Source: Chthonomonas sp. UBA6659
GTDB lineage: Bacteria; Armatimonadota; Fimbriimonadia; Fimbriimonadales; Fimbriimonadaceae
Assembly (NCBI GenBank): GCA_002455425.1
Contig: DKKT01000071.1
Span: 214,835 to 278,834, forward strand
Direction: 5' to 3'
DNA: 64,000 bases
Shown: in pieces, positions 33,834-42,102 of the stretch
Layout of the letters: the number at the start of each line of letters is the position of its first letter
Numbering within the stretch: the stretch's first letter is position 1
Program-made: the position numbers and the translations under genes
Notes under the pieces: model-generated
What the model was told of the DNA's origin: nothing
The model's input: only the letters and a program-made list of their open reading frames with translations
Database searches by the model: none

Positions 33834-33839
33834 ATTGTA
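33834..33839 (-). promoter_or_regulatory. Likely -10 element for the membrane-anchored propeller gene
   Basis: TACAAT on the minus strand ends 12 bases before the ATG, just after the terminator of the upstream array. It would give a leader of only about five bases. Confidence 0.45.
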
Positions 33840-33853
33840 TCCCCCCGGACACG

Positions 33854-33884
33854 CGAACGGGCCCGACAAGGTCGGGCCCGTTCG
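33854..33884 (-). terminator. Perfect 14-bp hairpin ending the paralogue array
   Basis: A perfect 14-bp stem with a three-base loop lies seven bases after the stop of the last array gene (minus strand). No T-run follows. Confidence 0.75.
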
Positions 33885-33890
33885 ACGAGT

Positions 33891-34427
33891 CTACCAACGC
33901 GCGCGGGTCTCGTCGTGCCCGACAAACCCTCCGCTGCCCCCGATGCCGATGACCTCGACTCGGAGCGTCGCCCAGAAGAGCCAGTAGCCCCGCCAGGTCC
34001 ACGCAGTCGTGCTGATCGCCTGGGCCGGGCTAGTGAAGAACAGAGTGTTACTCGTGTTGTAGAACTTGAACTGAACTGCAGTCGGAGGTGACCCGATTCC
34101 TTGGGGTGCCCGCCAATACCCACCGAATCGCTTGATCGGAACTAGGAATCTCCACTCCACGTCTCCGCCCCAGCAGACCATCGCGTGATTCCCGTTGAAA
34201 GGGGGCAGGAACGTCGGCGTCATGTTCTGGACGATGTGAAGTTGCGCGCCCGGCGTAATCGGGTTCGTCGTGGCCCAAGGTCCCATCGTGGAGAGCGTCG
34301 TGTACACCCCCAGAACTTGACTGTCGTAGTTTTCGAGAATGTTTGGCAAGAACGGACCGATCGGAATCTGGGCACAGGCGAACCCGCCCAGCGCCGCGCC
34401 GATCAACGCAGCAAGGCATTTCTTCAT
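33891..34427 (-). CDS. Secreted GHDxTRARW-family protein, copy 5 (last in array)
   Basis: The 178-residue product has a signal peptide (MKKCLAALIGAALGGFACAQ) and belongs to the five-member local family. Shared features in order are: ENYDS, a STMGPWA segment, FLPPFNG, DVEWRFLVPIKRFGGYW, FFTSP, W-rWxGYW and the final GHDETRARW. It lacks the second terminal Trp found in most siblings. It is closest to copy 1 in the STMGPWAxT part. GGAGG lies upstream. The alternating hydrophobic pattern suggests a beta-sandwich. No function is assigned. Confidence 0.7.
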   Translation of the reverse strand: MKKCLAALIGAALGGFACAQIPIGPFLPNILENYDSQVLGVYTTLSTMGPWATTNPITPGAQLHIVQNMTPTFLPPFNGNHAMVCWGGDVEWRFLVPIKRFGGYWRAPQGIGSPPTAVQFKFYNTSNTLFFTSPAQAISTTAWTWRGYWLFWATLRVEVIGIGGSGGFVGHDETRARW

Positions 34428-34477
34428 TCGGACCTCCGGCTCGCGCCTCGCGCGAGCGCGCGTTCAGGCTCGGCGGT

Positions 34478-34993
34478 CTACCACCACCGAGCGCGGGTGT
34501 TGTCGTGTCCCACGAAGCCGGGGCTCGGGACGCCCTCGATGATCACACTGCCACACGCAGTGAAAAGGAAGTAGCCGTACCACTGCCAGCTCGTGGTGGT
34601 GATGGGTAGCACGGGGCTCGTGAACCAGGGTGCGCCGGCGGTGGTGAAGAACCGCATGCGAAGGCCGGTCACCCACGTGGCGGCTGATCGCCATCGCCCC
34701 CCAAAACGTCGAAGCGGGAAGTTGAACCGCCAAGCGACATCGCTTTGGATGCCGTACATGCACTGCGTGCCGTTGAATGGCGGGAGAAACGTGAACGAGC
34801 CGACATCCATCGGCGCACCGGTAATCGCATTCGCCGTCGCGAATCCGCTCATCGCGGGAAAGAACGCGTAGAGGCCGGCCACCATCGAATCGTAGTTCTC
34901 GATCAACGGGGACGCAAAGACTGGATTCGGCATCTGCGAGTGGGCCGCACCGCTGAGGACGCCAAGCACAACAAACGGGATGAGTCTTTTCAT
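34478..34993 (-). CDS. Secreted GHDxTRARW-family protein, copy 4
   Basis: The 171-residue product starts MKRLIPFVVLGVLSGAAHSQ (signal peptide). Family features: ENYDSMVAGLY, FPAMSGFAT, ITGAPMDVGSFTFLPPFNG, CMYGIQSDVAWRFNFPLRRF, FTSPVLPITTTSWQWYGY and the terminal GFVGHDNTRARWW. It is very similar to copy 3, pointing to a recent duplication. GGAGA precedes the ATG by eight bases. Two Cys-Met dipeptides are conserved in the family. Function unknown. Confidence 0.7.
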   Translation of the reverse strand: MKRLIPFVVLGVLSGAAHSQMPNPVFASPLIENYDSMVAGLYAFFPAMSGFATANAITGAPMDVGSFTFLPPFNGTQCMYGIQSDVAWRFNFPLRRFGGRWRSAATWVTGLRMRFFTTAGAPWFTSPVLPITTTSWQWYGYFLFTACGSVIIEGVPSPGFVGHDNTRARWW

Positions 34994-35022
34994 AGGTCTA
35001 TCTCCGGAGCATGATCAAAGCA

Positions 35023-35538
35023 CTACCACCAACGAGCGCGAGTGTTATCGTGGCCGACGTAGCCCGGCGTGGGGACTCCCTCGATGATGACGCTGCCTAC
35101 GAATACGAACGTCCAGTACCCGTACCACTGCCAGCTCGTCGTGTTGATCGGCAGGACCGGGCTTGTGAACCAAAGCGTGTTTGCCAGCGTGTAGAACCGC
35201 ATCCGGAAACCGGTCGTCGCGGTCGAAGCCGACCGCCAGCGCCCCCCGAATCGGCGCATGCCGAAGTTGAACCGCCACTGGACATCGGTCGAGATACCGT
35301 ACATGCACTGGAGCCCGTTCCAAGGGGGAAGGAAGGTGAAATTCCCGACGTCCATCAGCGCTCCGGTGATCGCAGTGACCGTCGCGTTGCCCGACATCGC
35401 AGGGAACGTCGGGTAAACGCCCGCGGCCATGGTGTCATAGTCCTCGACCAGGGGCGTGAAGAACGGCGGATTCGCGATCTGGGCATTTGCCGCAACGGCG
35501 ATCGCGGACAAGGCGAGAATGGGAAGCAGTTTCTTCAT
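35023..35538 (-). CDS. Secreted GHDxTRARW-family protein, copy 3
   Basis: The 171-residue product starts MKKLLPILALSAIAVAANAQ (signal peptide). It has the same length as copy 4 and the same order of motifs: EDYDTMAAGVY, FPAMSGNAT, ITGALMDVGNFTFLPPWNG, CMYGISTDVQWRFNFGMRRF, FTSPVLPINTTSWQWYGY and GYVGHDNTRARWW. The gene ends 29 bases before copy 4 begins, so the two are probably co-transcribed. A beta-sandwich surface protein is plausible. No catalytic motif is visible. Confidence 0.7.
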   Translation of the reverse strand: MKKLLPILALSAIAVAANAQIANPPFFTPLVEDYDTMAAGVYPTFPAMSGNATVTAITGALMDVGNFTFLPPWNGLQCMYGISTDVQWRFNFGMRRFGGRWRSASTATTGFRMRFYTLANTLWFTSPVLPINTTSWQWYGYWTFVFVGSVIIEGVPTPGYVGHDNTRARWW

Positions 35539-35601
35539 AGTATTTGCAAGTCTCCGTGTGTCTTCGTCGGCCTCAGTGGGTTGAAGCCGACGGGAAAGCC
35601 C

Positions 35602-36132
35602 CTACCACCATCGGGCGCGGGTGCCATCGTGGCCGACAAAGCCCCCGAACGGGACACCGAGAACTTCGGCCTTGTTGCAGAGCGCGAAGAGGAAGTGGCC
35701 GTACCACGTCCAAGACGTGGTGTTGATGGGGAGCACTGGGCTCGTGAACCACACCGTGCCCGAAGGCAGCGTATAGCGAATCTGCATGCCGGTCGTGGCG
35801 GTCGAAGCGGCCCGCCAATAGCCTCCGAAACGCCGCATCGGAATGATGAAGCGCCAGTCCACATCGGTCTGGTTCCCGAACATGCACTGAAGCCCATTGA
35901 ACGGCGGGAGGAAGCCGAAGCTACCGACGTCGAGCGGTGCTCCCGAGATCGTATTCGCCGTCGCGAACGGAGTTCCGCCCACGAACATCGCCGGGAAGCC
36001 TGCGTAAGAGCCCGCCGGCATGGTGTCGTAGTTCTCGACGCAAGGGGTCGGGAACCAAGCTTGAGGTAGCTGCCCGATTGCGCTGGACGCCGCCAAGGCC
36101 CCGGTCAAAGCAAAAAGGATGCGTTTCATCAT
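35602..36132 (-). CDS. Secreted GHDxTRARW-family protein, copy 2
   Basis: The 176-residue product has a signal peptide (MMKRILFALTGALAASSAIG). It keeps ENYDTMPAGSY, FATANTISGAPLDVGSFGF, LPPFNGLQCMFG, DVDWRFIIPMRRFGGYWRA, WFTSPVLPINTTSWTWYGH and GFVGHDGTRARWW. AGGAGA lies four bases before the first of two adjacent ATGs; either could be used. The gap to copy 3 is 63 bases. Function unknown. Confidence 0.7.
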   Translation of the reverse strand: MMKRILFALTGALAASSAIGQLPQAWFPTPCVENYDTMPAGSYAGFPAMFVGGTPFATANTISGAPLDVGSFGFLPPFNGLQCMFGNQTDVDWRFIIPMRRFGGYWRAASTATTGMQIRYTLPSGTVWFTSPVLPINTTSWTWYGHFLFALCNKAEVLGVPFGGFVGHDGTRARWW

Positions 36133-36155
36133 GATATCTCCTGCCTTGGAACCGG

Positions 36156-36686
36156 TTACCAGGGTCTGGCACGAGTGTCGTCATGACCGACATAGCCTGG
36201 GCCTGGGACGCCGATGACCTCGACGCGACTGAAGAACTGGAAGGTCCAATAGCCGTACCAGGTGTAGCCGGTGGTGGTGATCGGAAGAGGCGGCGAAGTG
36301 TAGAACAAGACGTTCGAGGTGTTGTAGAACCGGAACCGGACGGCGGTGGTTCCAGCTCCACCGACGGCCGTTCGCCAATAGCCCCCGAACCGACGCATCG
36401 GAGCGGTGAACCGCCACTCGACGTCGCACTGGCGACCAAACATCGCCTGAGTCCCGGTAAGCGGGGGAAGAGGCGCGCCGGTTGTTGCGAGAACCGCCAT
36501 CAGACCTGCCGGAGGGATCGCCGTCGTCACGGCCCAAGGCCCCATGGATGGGAACGAGCTGTAAGCGCCGATCCCCATCGAGTCGTACTGCTCGTTGATC
36601 CACGTCGGGAAGGGCGGGATCGAGATTTGGGCCTGAGAAGCGGCAGCCACCGTCGCCAAGGATGCCAGAGCCAAGAATCGCCTCAA
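36156..36686 (-). CDS. Secreted GHDxTRARW-family protein, copy 1 (first in array)
   Basis: The 176-residue product starts at TTG with GGAGG eight bases upstream and has a signal peptide (MRRFLALASLATVAAASQAQ). Motifs: NEQYDSMGIGAY, FPSMGPWAVT, LPPLTGTQAMFG, DVEWRFTAPMRRFGGYWRT, FYTSPPLPITTTGYTWYGYW and GYVGHDDTRARPW. Here Trp is replaced by Pro in the penultimate position. It is the promoter-proximal gene; a TACACT and a perfect palindrome lie upstream. Only 23 bases separate it from copy 2. Confidence 0.7.
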   Translation of the reverse strand: MRRFLALASLATVAAASQAQISIPPFPTWINEQYDSMGIGAYSSFPSMGPWAVTTAIPPAGLMAVLATTGAPLPPLTGTQAMFGRQCDVEWRFTAPMRRFGGYWRTAVGGAGTTAVRFRFYNTSNVLFYTSPPLPITTTGYTWYGYWTFQFFSRVEVIGVPGPGYVGHDDTRARPW

Positions 36687-36725
36687 GAGAGTCCTCCAAC
36701 TGTGTTCGTTGACATATTGCCTTTG

Positions 36726-36736
36726 ACACTAGTGTA
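36726..36736. promoter_or_regulatory. ACACTAGTGT palindrome overlapping a -10-like TACACT
   Basis: A perfect 10-bp palindrome (36726-36735), flanked by GCCTT and AAGGC, overlaps a minus-strand TACACT (36731-36736) about 45 bases upstream of the array's first gene. It could be an operator controlling the array. Confidence 0.4.
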
Positions 36737-36791
36737 AGGCAAGTGGGACGAGGTGAATTGGCTCACGTTGCGGAAAACGGCGGGCTCGCGC

Positions 36792-36797
36792 TAACAT
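36792..36797 (+). promoter_or_regulatory. Likely -10 element of leaderless ligA mRNA
   Basis: TAACAT ends seven bases before the ligA ATG, with no Shine-Dalgarno sequence between. Confidence 0.45.
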
Positions 36798-36804
36798 TCG
36801 GGCC

Positions 36805-38820
36805 ATGGGTCCGGCAGAAAGGGCCGCCTGGCTCCGGGCGGAGATCGAGCGTCACAATCGCCTCTACTATGTGCTCGACCAGCCCGAAATCTCCGACTCG
36901 TCATGGGATGCGCTCTTCCGAGAACTGGTCGAACTTGAGGCCGCTCACCCCGATCTCAGGAGCCCGGATAGCCCGACGGCGAGAGTCGGAGCGCCGCCGC
37001 GCGAGGGGTTCCCGTCCCATCGGCACCTGGCCCCCATGCTCTCGCTCGATAACGCGTTTGGGGAGGCCGAGCTTCGCGCCTTCGACGAGCGTATTGTTCG
37101 CGGACTCGGGCGTGGAGGACCGATCGCCTACTACGCCGAGCTCAAGTTCGACGGCCTGTCGATCTCGTTGACCTACGAAGACGGCATTCTCGTCCGGGCG
37201 ACGACGCGTGGCGACGGCGAGACTGGCGAAGTCGTCACCGAGAATGCACGAACGGTGCGTGACATCCCCCTCAAGCTGCTCGAACCCCTACCCGGGACCG
37301 TCGAGGTCCGAGGCGAGATCCTCCTCTTCAAGAGCGTTTTTGAAGCGTTGAACGCCGAACGCACCGCGCGCGGCGAGCAGGTCTTTGCGAATCCGCGGAA
37401 CGCTTCCGCCGGAGCGATGCGCCAGCTTGACAGCCGCATCACGGCCTCGCGTCGACTCAATTTCTGTGCGTACGGGCTCGGGGCCGGTCCGCGCCTCGCC
37501 GAGACCCAGGGCGAGACGATGAAGGCGTTGGCGAGGCTCGGATTCGCGATCCGCTCGGAAGGGCAGGTCCTCGATGGCGGGGATGCCTTGGTCGCTTGGG
37601 CGGAAAAAATCGAGCGGCGACGCGCAGAACTCCCGTTCGGGATCGATGGGATTGTCTTCAAAGTCGACCGCTTTGAGGATCAAGATCAACTCGGTTCGAC
37701 TGCACGCGGGCCGCGCTGGGCGATCGCTTACAAGTTCCCCGCCGAGCAAGCGTTCACGCGACTCCTCCACATCTCGACCCATGTCGGCAGGACCGGCGTG
37801 GTCACTCCCGTAGCCGAGCTCGAGCCGGTCTTCGTGGGGGGTGTCACCGTCAGTCGGGCAACCCTCCACAACTACGAGGATCTGCGACGCAAGGATGTCC
37901 GCGAAGGGGACATCGTGGTCGTCCAGAGGGCGGGAGACGTGATTCCCGAGGTCATCGGCCCCGTGCTGGAGAAGCGAGAAGGTTCCCTCATGCCACCGGT
38001 CGAGCCGACCGTGTGCCCCGAGTGCGGGACCCCGCTTCAAAGGCAGGAGGGGATGGTTGCGCTCAAGTGCCCCAATCGCGCCTGCCCGGCCCAAGTCAGC
38101 GCGAAGCTCATCCACTTCGCAAGCCGTTCGGCGATGGACATCGAGGGCCTGGGCGAAAAGCAGATCGTTCGACTCCTCGAGCTCGGCTATCTCACCGATC
38201 TGCCCAGTATCTACCGACTTCGTGCGCGGAGAGAAGATCTGGTGCAGCTCGACCGGATGGGGGAACAAAGCGTGGAGAACCTCCTCGCCGCCATCGAAGT
38301 AAGCAAGTCGAGACCGCTCAACCGGCTGCTCTTTGGACTCGGGATCCGGTTTGTCGGCGACCGGACCGCGGGCGATCTCGCCCGCGAGTTTCGGACGCTC
38401 GAAGGCTTCCGTCGTGCCCACTACGACGCGCTCCTCGCGGTCCCGGATATCGGGCCGAGGACGGCAAGTGAGATCGAATCGTGGCTTGAGGATGAAGAAA
38501 ACCAAAGCCTGATCGACCAACTCCTCGATGCTGGAGTGGCTCCCGTGGAAGCCGAAGCGCCCTCCGGAGACCTCTTCGCCGGGAAGACGATCGTGTTCAC
38601 CGGCAAGCTCGAGCACATCACACGCGAAGGGGCAGAGGCCATGGTGATCAAGTGGGGTGGCAAAGCCGCCGGCTCGGTCAGCAAAGCGACGAGTCTCGTT
38701 GTTGCCGGGCCAGGGGCCGGGAGCAAGCTCGCGAAAGCGGAGTCCCTGGGGATCGAGGTGATCGACGAGGCGACCTTTCTCGCGATGCTACCGGACGGCG
38801 AAGCCGAGAGCCTCAGGTAA
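36805..38820 (+). CDS. ligA: NAD-dependent DNA ligase LigA
   Basis: The 671-residue protein seals nicks using NAD+ in replication and repair. It has the N-terminal Ia domain (HNRLYYVLDQPEISD), the adenylation domain with nucleophile Lys114 in ELKFDGLS, and an OB fold. A four-Cys zinc finger follows (CPECGTP and CPNRACPAQ), then helix-hairpin-helix repeats and a C-terminal BRCT domain (GKTIVFTGKLEHITREGAE). Length is normal. The last 33 bases overlap the convergent trmFO gene. Confidence 0.96.
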   Translation: MGPAERAAWLRAEIERHNRLYYVLDQPEISDSSWDALFRELVELEAAHPDLRSPDSPTARVGAPPREGFPSHRHLAPMLSLDNAFGEAELRAFDERIVRGLGRGGPIAYYAELKFDGLSISLTYEDGILVRATTRGDGETGEVVTENARTVRDIPLKLLEPLPGTVEVRGEILLFKSVFEALNAERTARGEQVFANPRNASAGAMRQLDSRITASRRLNFCAYGLGAGPRLAETQGETMKALARLGFAIRSEGQVLDGGDALVAWAEKIERRRAELPFGIDGIVFKVDRFEDQDQLGSTARGPRWAIAYKFPAEQAFTRLLHISTHVGRTGVVTPVAELEPVFVGGVTVSRATLHNYEDLRRKDVREGDIVVVQRAGDVIPEVIGPVLEKREGSLMPPVEPTVCPECGTPLQRQEGMVALKCPNRACPAQVSAKLIHFASRSAMDIEGLGEKQIVRLLELGYLTDLPSIYRLRARREDLVQLDRMGEQSVENLLAAIEVSKSRPLNRLLFGLGIRFVGDRTAGDLAREFRTLEGFRRAHYDALLAVPDIGPRTASEIESWLEDEENQSLIDQLLDAGVAPVEAEAPSGDLFAGKTIVFTGKLEHITREGAEAMVIKWGGKAAGSVSKATSLVVAGPGAGSKLAKAESLGIEVIDEATFLAMLPDGEAESLR

Positions 38821-40179
38821 CCATGCGGTGAAGGCGGCCTCGGCGGCAGCCAGCTTAACTTCCTGTCGGCGGCCGCGATCCTTGATCGGAGGTTCGGGTT
38901 CTTGGAAGAGACCCCAGTTGATGTTCATCGGAGCAAATTCTCGCTCGGTCCGGTCTTGGAGGTGGGCCAGGAGGGAACCGTAAGCCGATGCCCGTGGCGG
39001 CGGTCCAACCCGCTCGCCTCGCTCGACGGCGGCCGCGTGAATTCCCGCGAGGATGCCCATGGCCGCGCTCTCCACATAGCCCTCCACTCCCGTAAGCTGT
39101 CCGGCAACAAAGAGCCCCCGACGGGCTCGCATTTCCAACCTTTCGGTGAGAACGTTCGGCGCTTCGAGATAGGTGTTGCGGTGGATGACGCCGAACCGGA
39201 CGAACTCCGCGTTTTCGAGTCCGGGAACAAGTCGAAACACACGCTTCTGTTCGCCCCATTTGAGTCGCGTCTGACAGGCGACGAGCGAGAAGAGGGATCT
39301 CTCGCGATTCTCGGGTCGGAGCTGAAGCGCGGCATACGGTCGGCGTCCCGTGCGCGGGTCCCGGAGGCCGACGGGCTTGAAGTTCCCGAAGGCCAACGAT
39401 CGCGCGCCCTTGTCCGCAATCGCCTCTATCGGCGTGCAGCCCGAGAAGTACTTGATCTGCTCCAGAAATCGCTCCTCCCGGAGGCGCGGATCGACCACCT
39501 TGTGTTCGTCATCCTCGGCCTCGAAGTCATGGATCGGAGCCCTTTCAGCAGTGACGAGTTCTTGGACGAAACGCGCGTAGGACTCCTGGTCGAACGGGCA
39601 ATTCAGGTAGTCGTCACCACCCTTGTCGTAGCGACTCTGTGCGAAGATCACCGAACGGTCAAGCGTGGTCGCATCCACCACTGGGCTGACGGCATCGTAG
39701 AAATAGAGGTGCTCGCGTCCCGCGAGCTCTGCCAGGTATGCGGAGAGGCCCGCGCTCGTCAAAGGGCCGGTCGCGAGAATCACCGGCCCGTCCCTGAGCG
39801 CTTGTTCGACCAGGATGCCGTCGAATTCGGTCCGGACGACCTCGATCGCGGGGTGTGACCCGATCGCCGAGGTGATCGCTTCGGCGTACCGGTCGCGGTC
39901 GACGCAAAGGGCCTCACCGCCAGGCACGGCGTGGGCTTCGCCGGTCGGGATGACGAGCGAACCGAGCGCGACCATCTCTTGCTTGAGACGTCCAGCCGGG
40001 GTCGTCGCGAGCTTCGACTTGAAACTGTTCGAACAGACGAGTTCGCACAAGAGAGGTGTCTTGTGGGCCGGCGTCATCCGGACGGGGCGCATTTCGACCA
40101 GACGCACTTGTGCGCCGCGTCGCGCGGCGGCCCATGCCGCCTCGACCCCCGCGAATCCGCCTCCGACCACGGTTACCAT
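38788..40179 (-). CDS. trmFO: TrmFO, folate/FAD-dependent tRNA m5U54 methyltransferase
   Basis: The 463-residue enzyme methylates U54 in the tRNA T-loop using methylenetetrahydrofolate and FADH2. It begins MVTVVGGGFAGVEAAWAAAR, a dinucleotide-binding motif. It continues with RMTPAHKT, LVCSNSFKS (catalytic Cys region), GEALCVDRDRY, YFYDAVSP, EHKVVDPRLREER-like segment, and the GVEGYVESAAMGILAG motif near the end. The ATG is followed by the family N-terminus; CACAAT lies seven bases upstream, without Shine-Dalgarno. An open 21-codon extension upstream is rejected. Confidence 0.94.
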   Translation of the reverse strand: MVTVVGGGFAGVEAAWAAARRGAQVRLVEMRPVRMTPAHKTPLLCELVCSNSFKSKLATTPAGRLKQEMVALGSLVIPTGEAHAVPGGEALCVDRDRYAEAITSAIGSHPAIEVVRTEFDGILVEQALRDGPVILATGPLTSAGLSAYLAELAGREHLYFYDAVSPVVDATTLDRSVIFAQSRYDKGGDDYLNCPFDQESYARFVQELVTAERAPIHDFEAEDDEHKVVDPRLREERFLEQIKYFSGCTPIEAIADKGARSLAFGNFKPVGLRDPRTGRRPYAALQLRPENRERSLFSLVACQTRLKWGEQKRVFRLVPGLENAEFVRFGVIHRNTYLEAPNVLTERLEMRARRGLFVAGQLTGVEGYVESAAMGILAGIHAAAVERGERVGPPPRASAYGSLLAHLQDRTEREFAPMNINWGLFQEPEPPIKDRGRRQEVKLAAAEAAFTAWLPEALGFAVR

Positions 40180-40280
40180 GGAAGCGATTGTGACCGAAGC
40201 CCGCCGAGGCGTATCACACGCGTCAGGGCAACATCCTTTCAACGTTCGGCTCGCAGTTGTGCGGGGCGAGAGGAGAGATG

Positions 40281-41045
40281 ATGAGACGATTCACAGTTTT
40301 GTCTCTGGTTGTTCTGGGTGGACTGCAGGGAGCTTCGGCGATCGACGTCGTGATCCCGTATTCGACGGCGTACGGAACGAATCCAAGTTCGCCGGGCACG
40401 GGTCTATGTGGCGATTATTGGAACATGGGCCCGTTCTACGACAATTCAACGGCATGGGCGCATGCGGGGGCGAACCCGGCTGATGCAACCTTCAAGAGCA
40501 CGCTTCTGGACTACCCGAACGGCGGCATCGACACCTTATTCGACGGGAACTCCCTCAACGACTGGTTGGGCATCGACGCCGGCACCTTGATGCCCGCGGC
40601 GGTCGGGTCGAATGCTTTGGAGACGTCCCTTTGGCGTTTTCGCGGAGCGATTTCGATCTTGGACGCGTATGACCAGGATTCGGGTGCCCCCGGCATCAAC
40701 GTCACGTTCGGCCTCGGTTCGGACGACGGGAGCGGGCTCCGAATCGGGGGGATCGACGTGATCGACAACGGCGGCGACCACGGCTTCGGCTACATCGTTC
40801 AGCGAGTTTCCTTCGAGGCCGCTGGACTGTATCCCATCGATATCATCGCCTACGAGAACTTCGGCATCACCGGGATCGAGTGGGCAAGTTCGATCCCAGG
40901 TGGCCCAGATTCGGGCGTTCCGAGTGGAACCGTCGGAGTCGTTCCGACTTCGGTTTTGTACGACTGCGTCGTGCCGGAGCCCGGCTCGCTCCTCGCGATC
41001 GGCTTCGGCGTCACCCTGCTGGCTCTGCGCCGCCGTCGACGGTGA
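40281..41045 (+). CDS. PEP-CTERM protein with PA14-like fold
   Basis: The 254-residue product has a signal peptide (MRRFTVLSLVVLGGLQGASA). A region follows resembling PA14-like domains (GLGSDDGSGLRIGG and GLYPIDIIAYENFGITGIEW). The C-terminus is a sorting signal: VPEPGSLLAIGFGVTLLALR followed by five Arg. Exosortase is expected to process it, placing the protein at the surface or in exopolysaccharide. AGGAGAG lies before two adjacent ATGs; the second has better spacing. A hairpin follows. No exosortase gene is in the window. Confidence 0.85.
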   Translation: MRRFTVLSLVVLGGLQGASAIDVVIPYSTAYGTNPSSPGTGLCGDYWNMGPFYDNSTAWAHAGANPADATFKSTLLDYPNGGIDTLFDGNSLNDWLGIDAGTLMPAAVGSNALETSLWRFRGAISILDAYDQDSGAPGINVTFGLGSDDGSGLRIGGIDVIDNGGDHGFGYIVQRVSFEAAGLYPIDIIAYENFGITGIEWASSIPGGPDSGVPSGTVGVVPTSVLYDCVVPEPGSLLAIGFGVTLLALRRRRR

Positions 41046-41054
41046 AGTCCGCTT

Positions 41055-41085
41055 GGCGTTCCGGGCATGCTTTGCCCGGAACGCC
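41055..41085 (+). terminator. Perfect 13-bp hairpin after PEP-CTERM gene
   Basis: A perfect 13-bp stem with a five-base loop starts nine bases after the stop. It is followed by AAATCCTCTT rather than a clean T-tract. Confidence 0.75.
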
Positions 41086-41123
41086 AAATCCTCTTGACGC
41101 TCGCGGTCGTATCTACGAGTGAG

Positions 41124-42083
41124 ATGAAGCCGAACTACCCCGTTCCTTTCGCGCCTGGGGTCGATGTCTCTGCTTACCAGGCCCAGCGAGCGAACACGAT
41201 TCCGAATCCGATCCCCTTCTTGATCTTCGTCGGGTTCACGACGGCCGGCGTCTTGGTCTTTGGGCCGACCCCCCAAACCCCGATCGCGCTGTTCGGCATG
41301 ATCGCGTGCGCCGGCGTCGGCGGGCTGCTTGCCTCGGCCATTCGTGTCGCCGCCCAATGGGAGAAGGCACTCGTCTTCCGGCTCGGCAAGTATGTCTCGA
41401 CGAAGGGGCCGGGGATGTTCTGGATTCTGCCCTTCTTCGACGCCGTGAGGACGGTGGACACACGCATCATGACCCTCGAGATCCCGCGGCGACAGGCGAT
41501 CACCAAGGACAACGTCCCGGTGTCACTGGACGGCGTGATCTTCCTCCGGGTCAGCGACCCGGGCGAGGCGGTGATCAAGGTTCGCGATTACCAGCATGCG
41601 ATCCAGCAGTACGCTCAGACCGCGCTCCGCGACATTATCGGAAGCATGACCTTGGATGAGATCCTTGCCGATCGGGAGCTTGTGGGGCAGAAGATCGAGC
41701 ACCTGGTCGAGACGGAAGTGGACGGCTGGGGACTTGAAGTCGCCGGCATCCGAATCCAGGACATCGAGCTTCCCGAGGATCTCAAGCGGGTGATGGCCCG
41801 CCAGGCCTCGGCCGAGCGCGAAAAGCGAGCCACGATCACCAAGGCTGAGGGCGACCGGGAGGCGGCGGTCAACCTCGCCGCGGCGGCAGACATGATGTCG
41901 ACAAGTCCAGGAGCGCTCCAACTCCGGACCCTCCAAACCCTGGACGGCCTTGGGACCTCTCCCTCGAACACCGTCATCATCACCCTCCCGATGGAAATGG
42001 TCGATGCTCTCCGGGCAGTCCCGCAATTCGCCGACCTTCTCGCCAAGCAGTCGGAAAAGAAGCCGATCCACCCTGGCCCGTGA
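41124..42083 (+). CDS. SPFH/stomatin-prohibitin family membrane protein (slipin-like)
   Basis: The 319-residue product has two adjacent N-terminal hydrophobic segments (about residues 30-75). A stomatin core follows: QWEKALVFRLGKYVSTKGPG, then VDTRIMTLEIPRRQAITKDNV and EVAGIRIQDIELPEDL. A coiled-coil part rich in Ala, Glu and Arg follows (RQASAEREKRATITKAEGDREA). It likely oligomerises at the cytoplasmic membrane. The usual partner, a NfeD protein, is not adjacent. Function in this organism is unknown. Confidence 0.88.
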   Translation: MKPNYPVPFAPGVDVSAYQAQRANTIPNPIPFLIFVGFTTAGVLVFGPTPQTPIALFGMIACAGVGGLLASAIRVAAQWEKALVFRLGKYVSTKGPGMFWILPFFDAVRTVDTRIMTLEIPRRQAITKDNVPVSLDGVIFLRVSDPGEAVIKVRDYQHAIQQYAQTALRDIIGSMTLDEILADRELVGQKIEHLVETEVDGWGLEVAGIRIQDIELPEDLKRVMARQASAEREKRATITKAEGDREAAVNLAAAADMMSTSPGALQLRTLQTLDGLGTSPSNTVIITLPMEMVDALRAVPQFADLLAKQSEKKPIHPGP

Positions 42084-42102
42084 CGTCGTGCTATAACCGG
42101 CC

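Noticed and set aside
36726..36740. Interpreting the ACACTAGTGT repeat as a terminator
   Set aside because: It lies between divergent genes, upstream of both, where a terminator has no obvious role, and no T-run follows.
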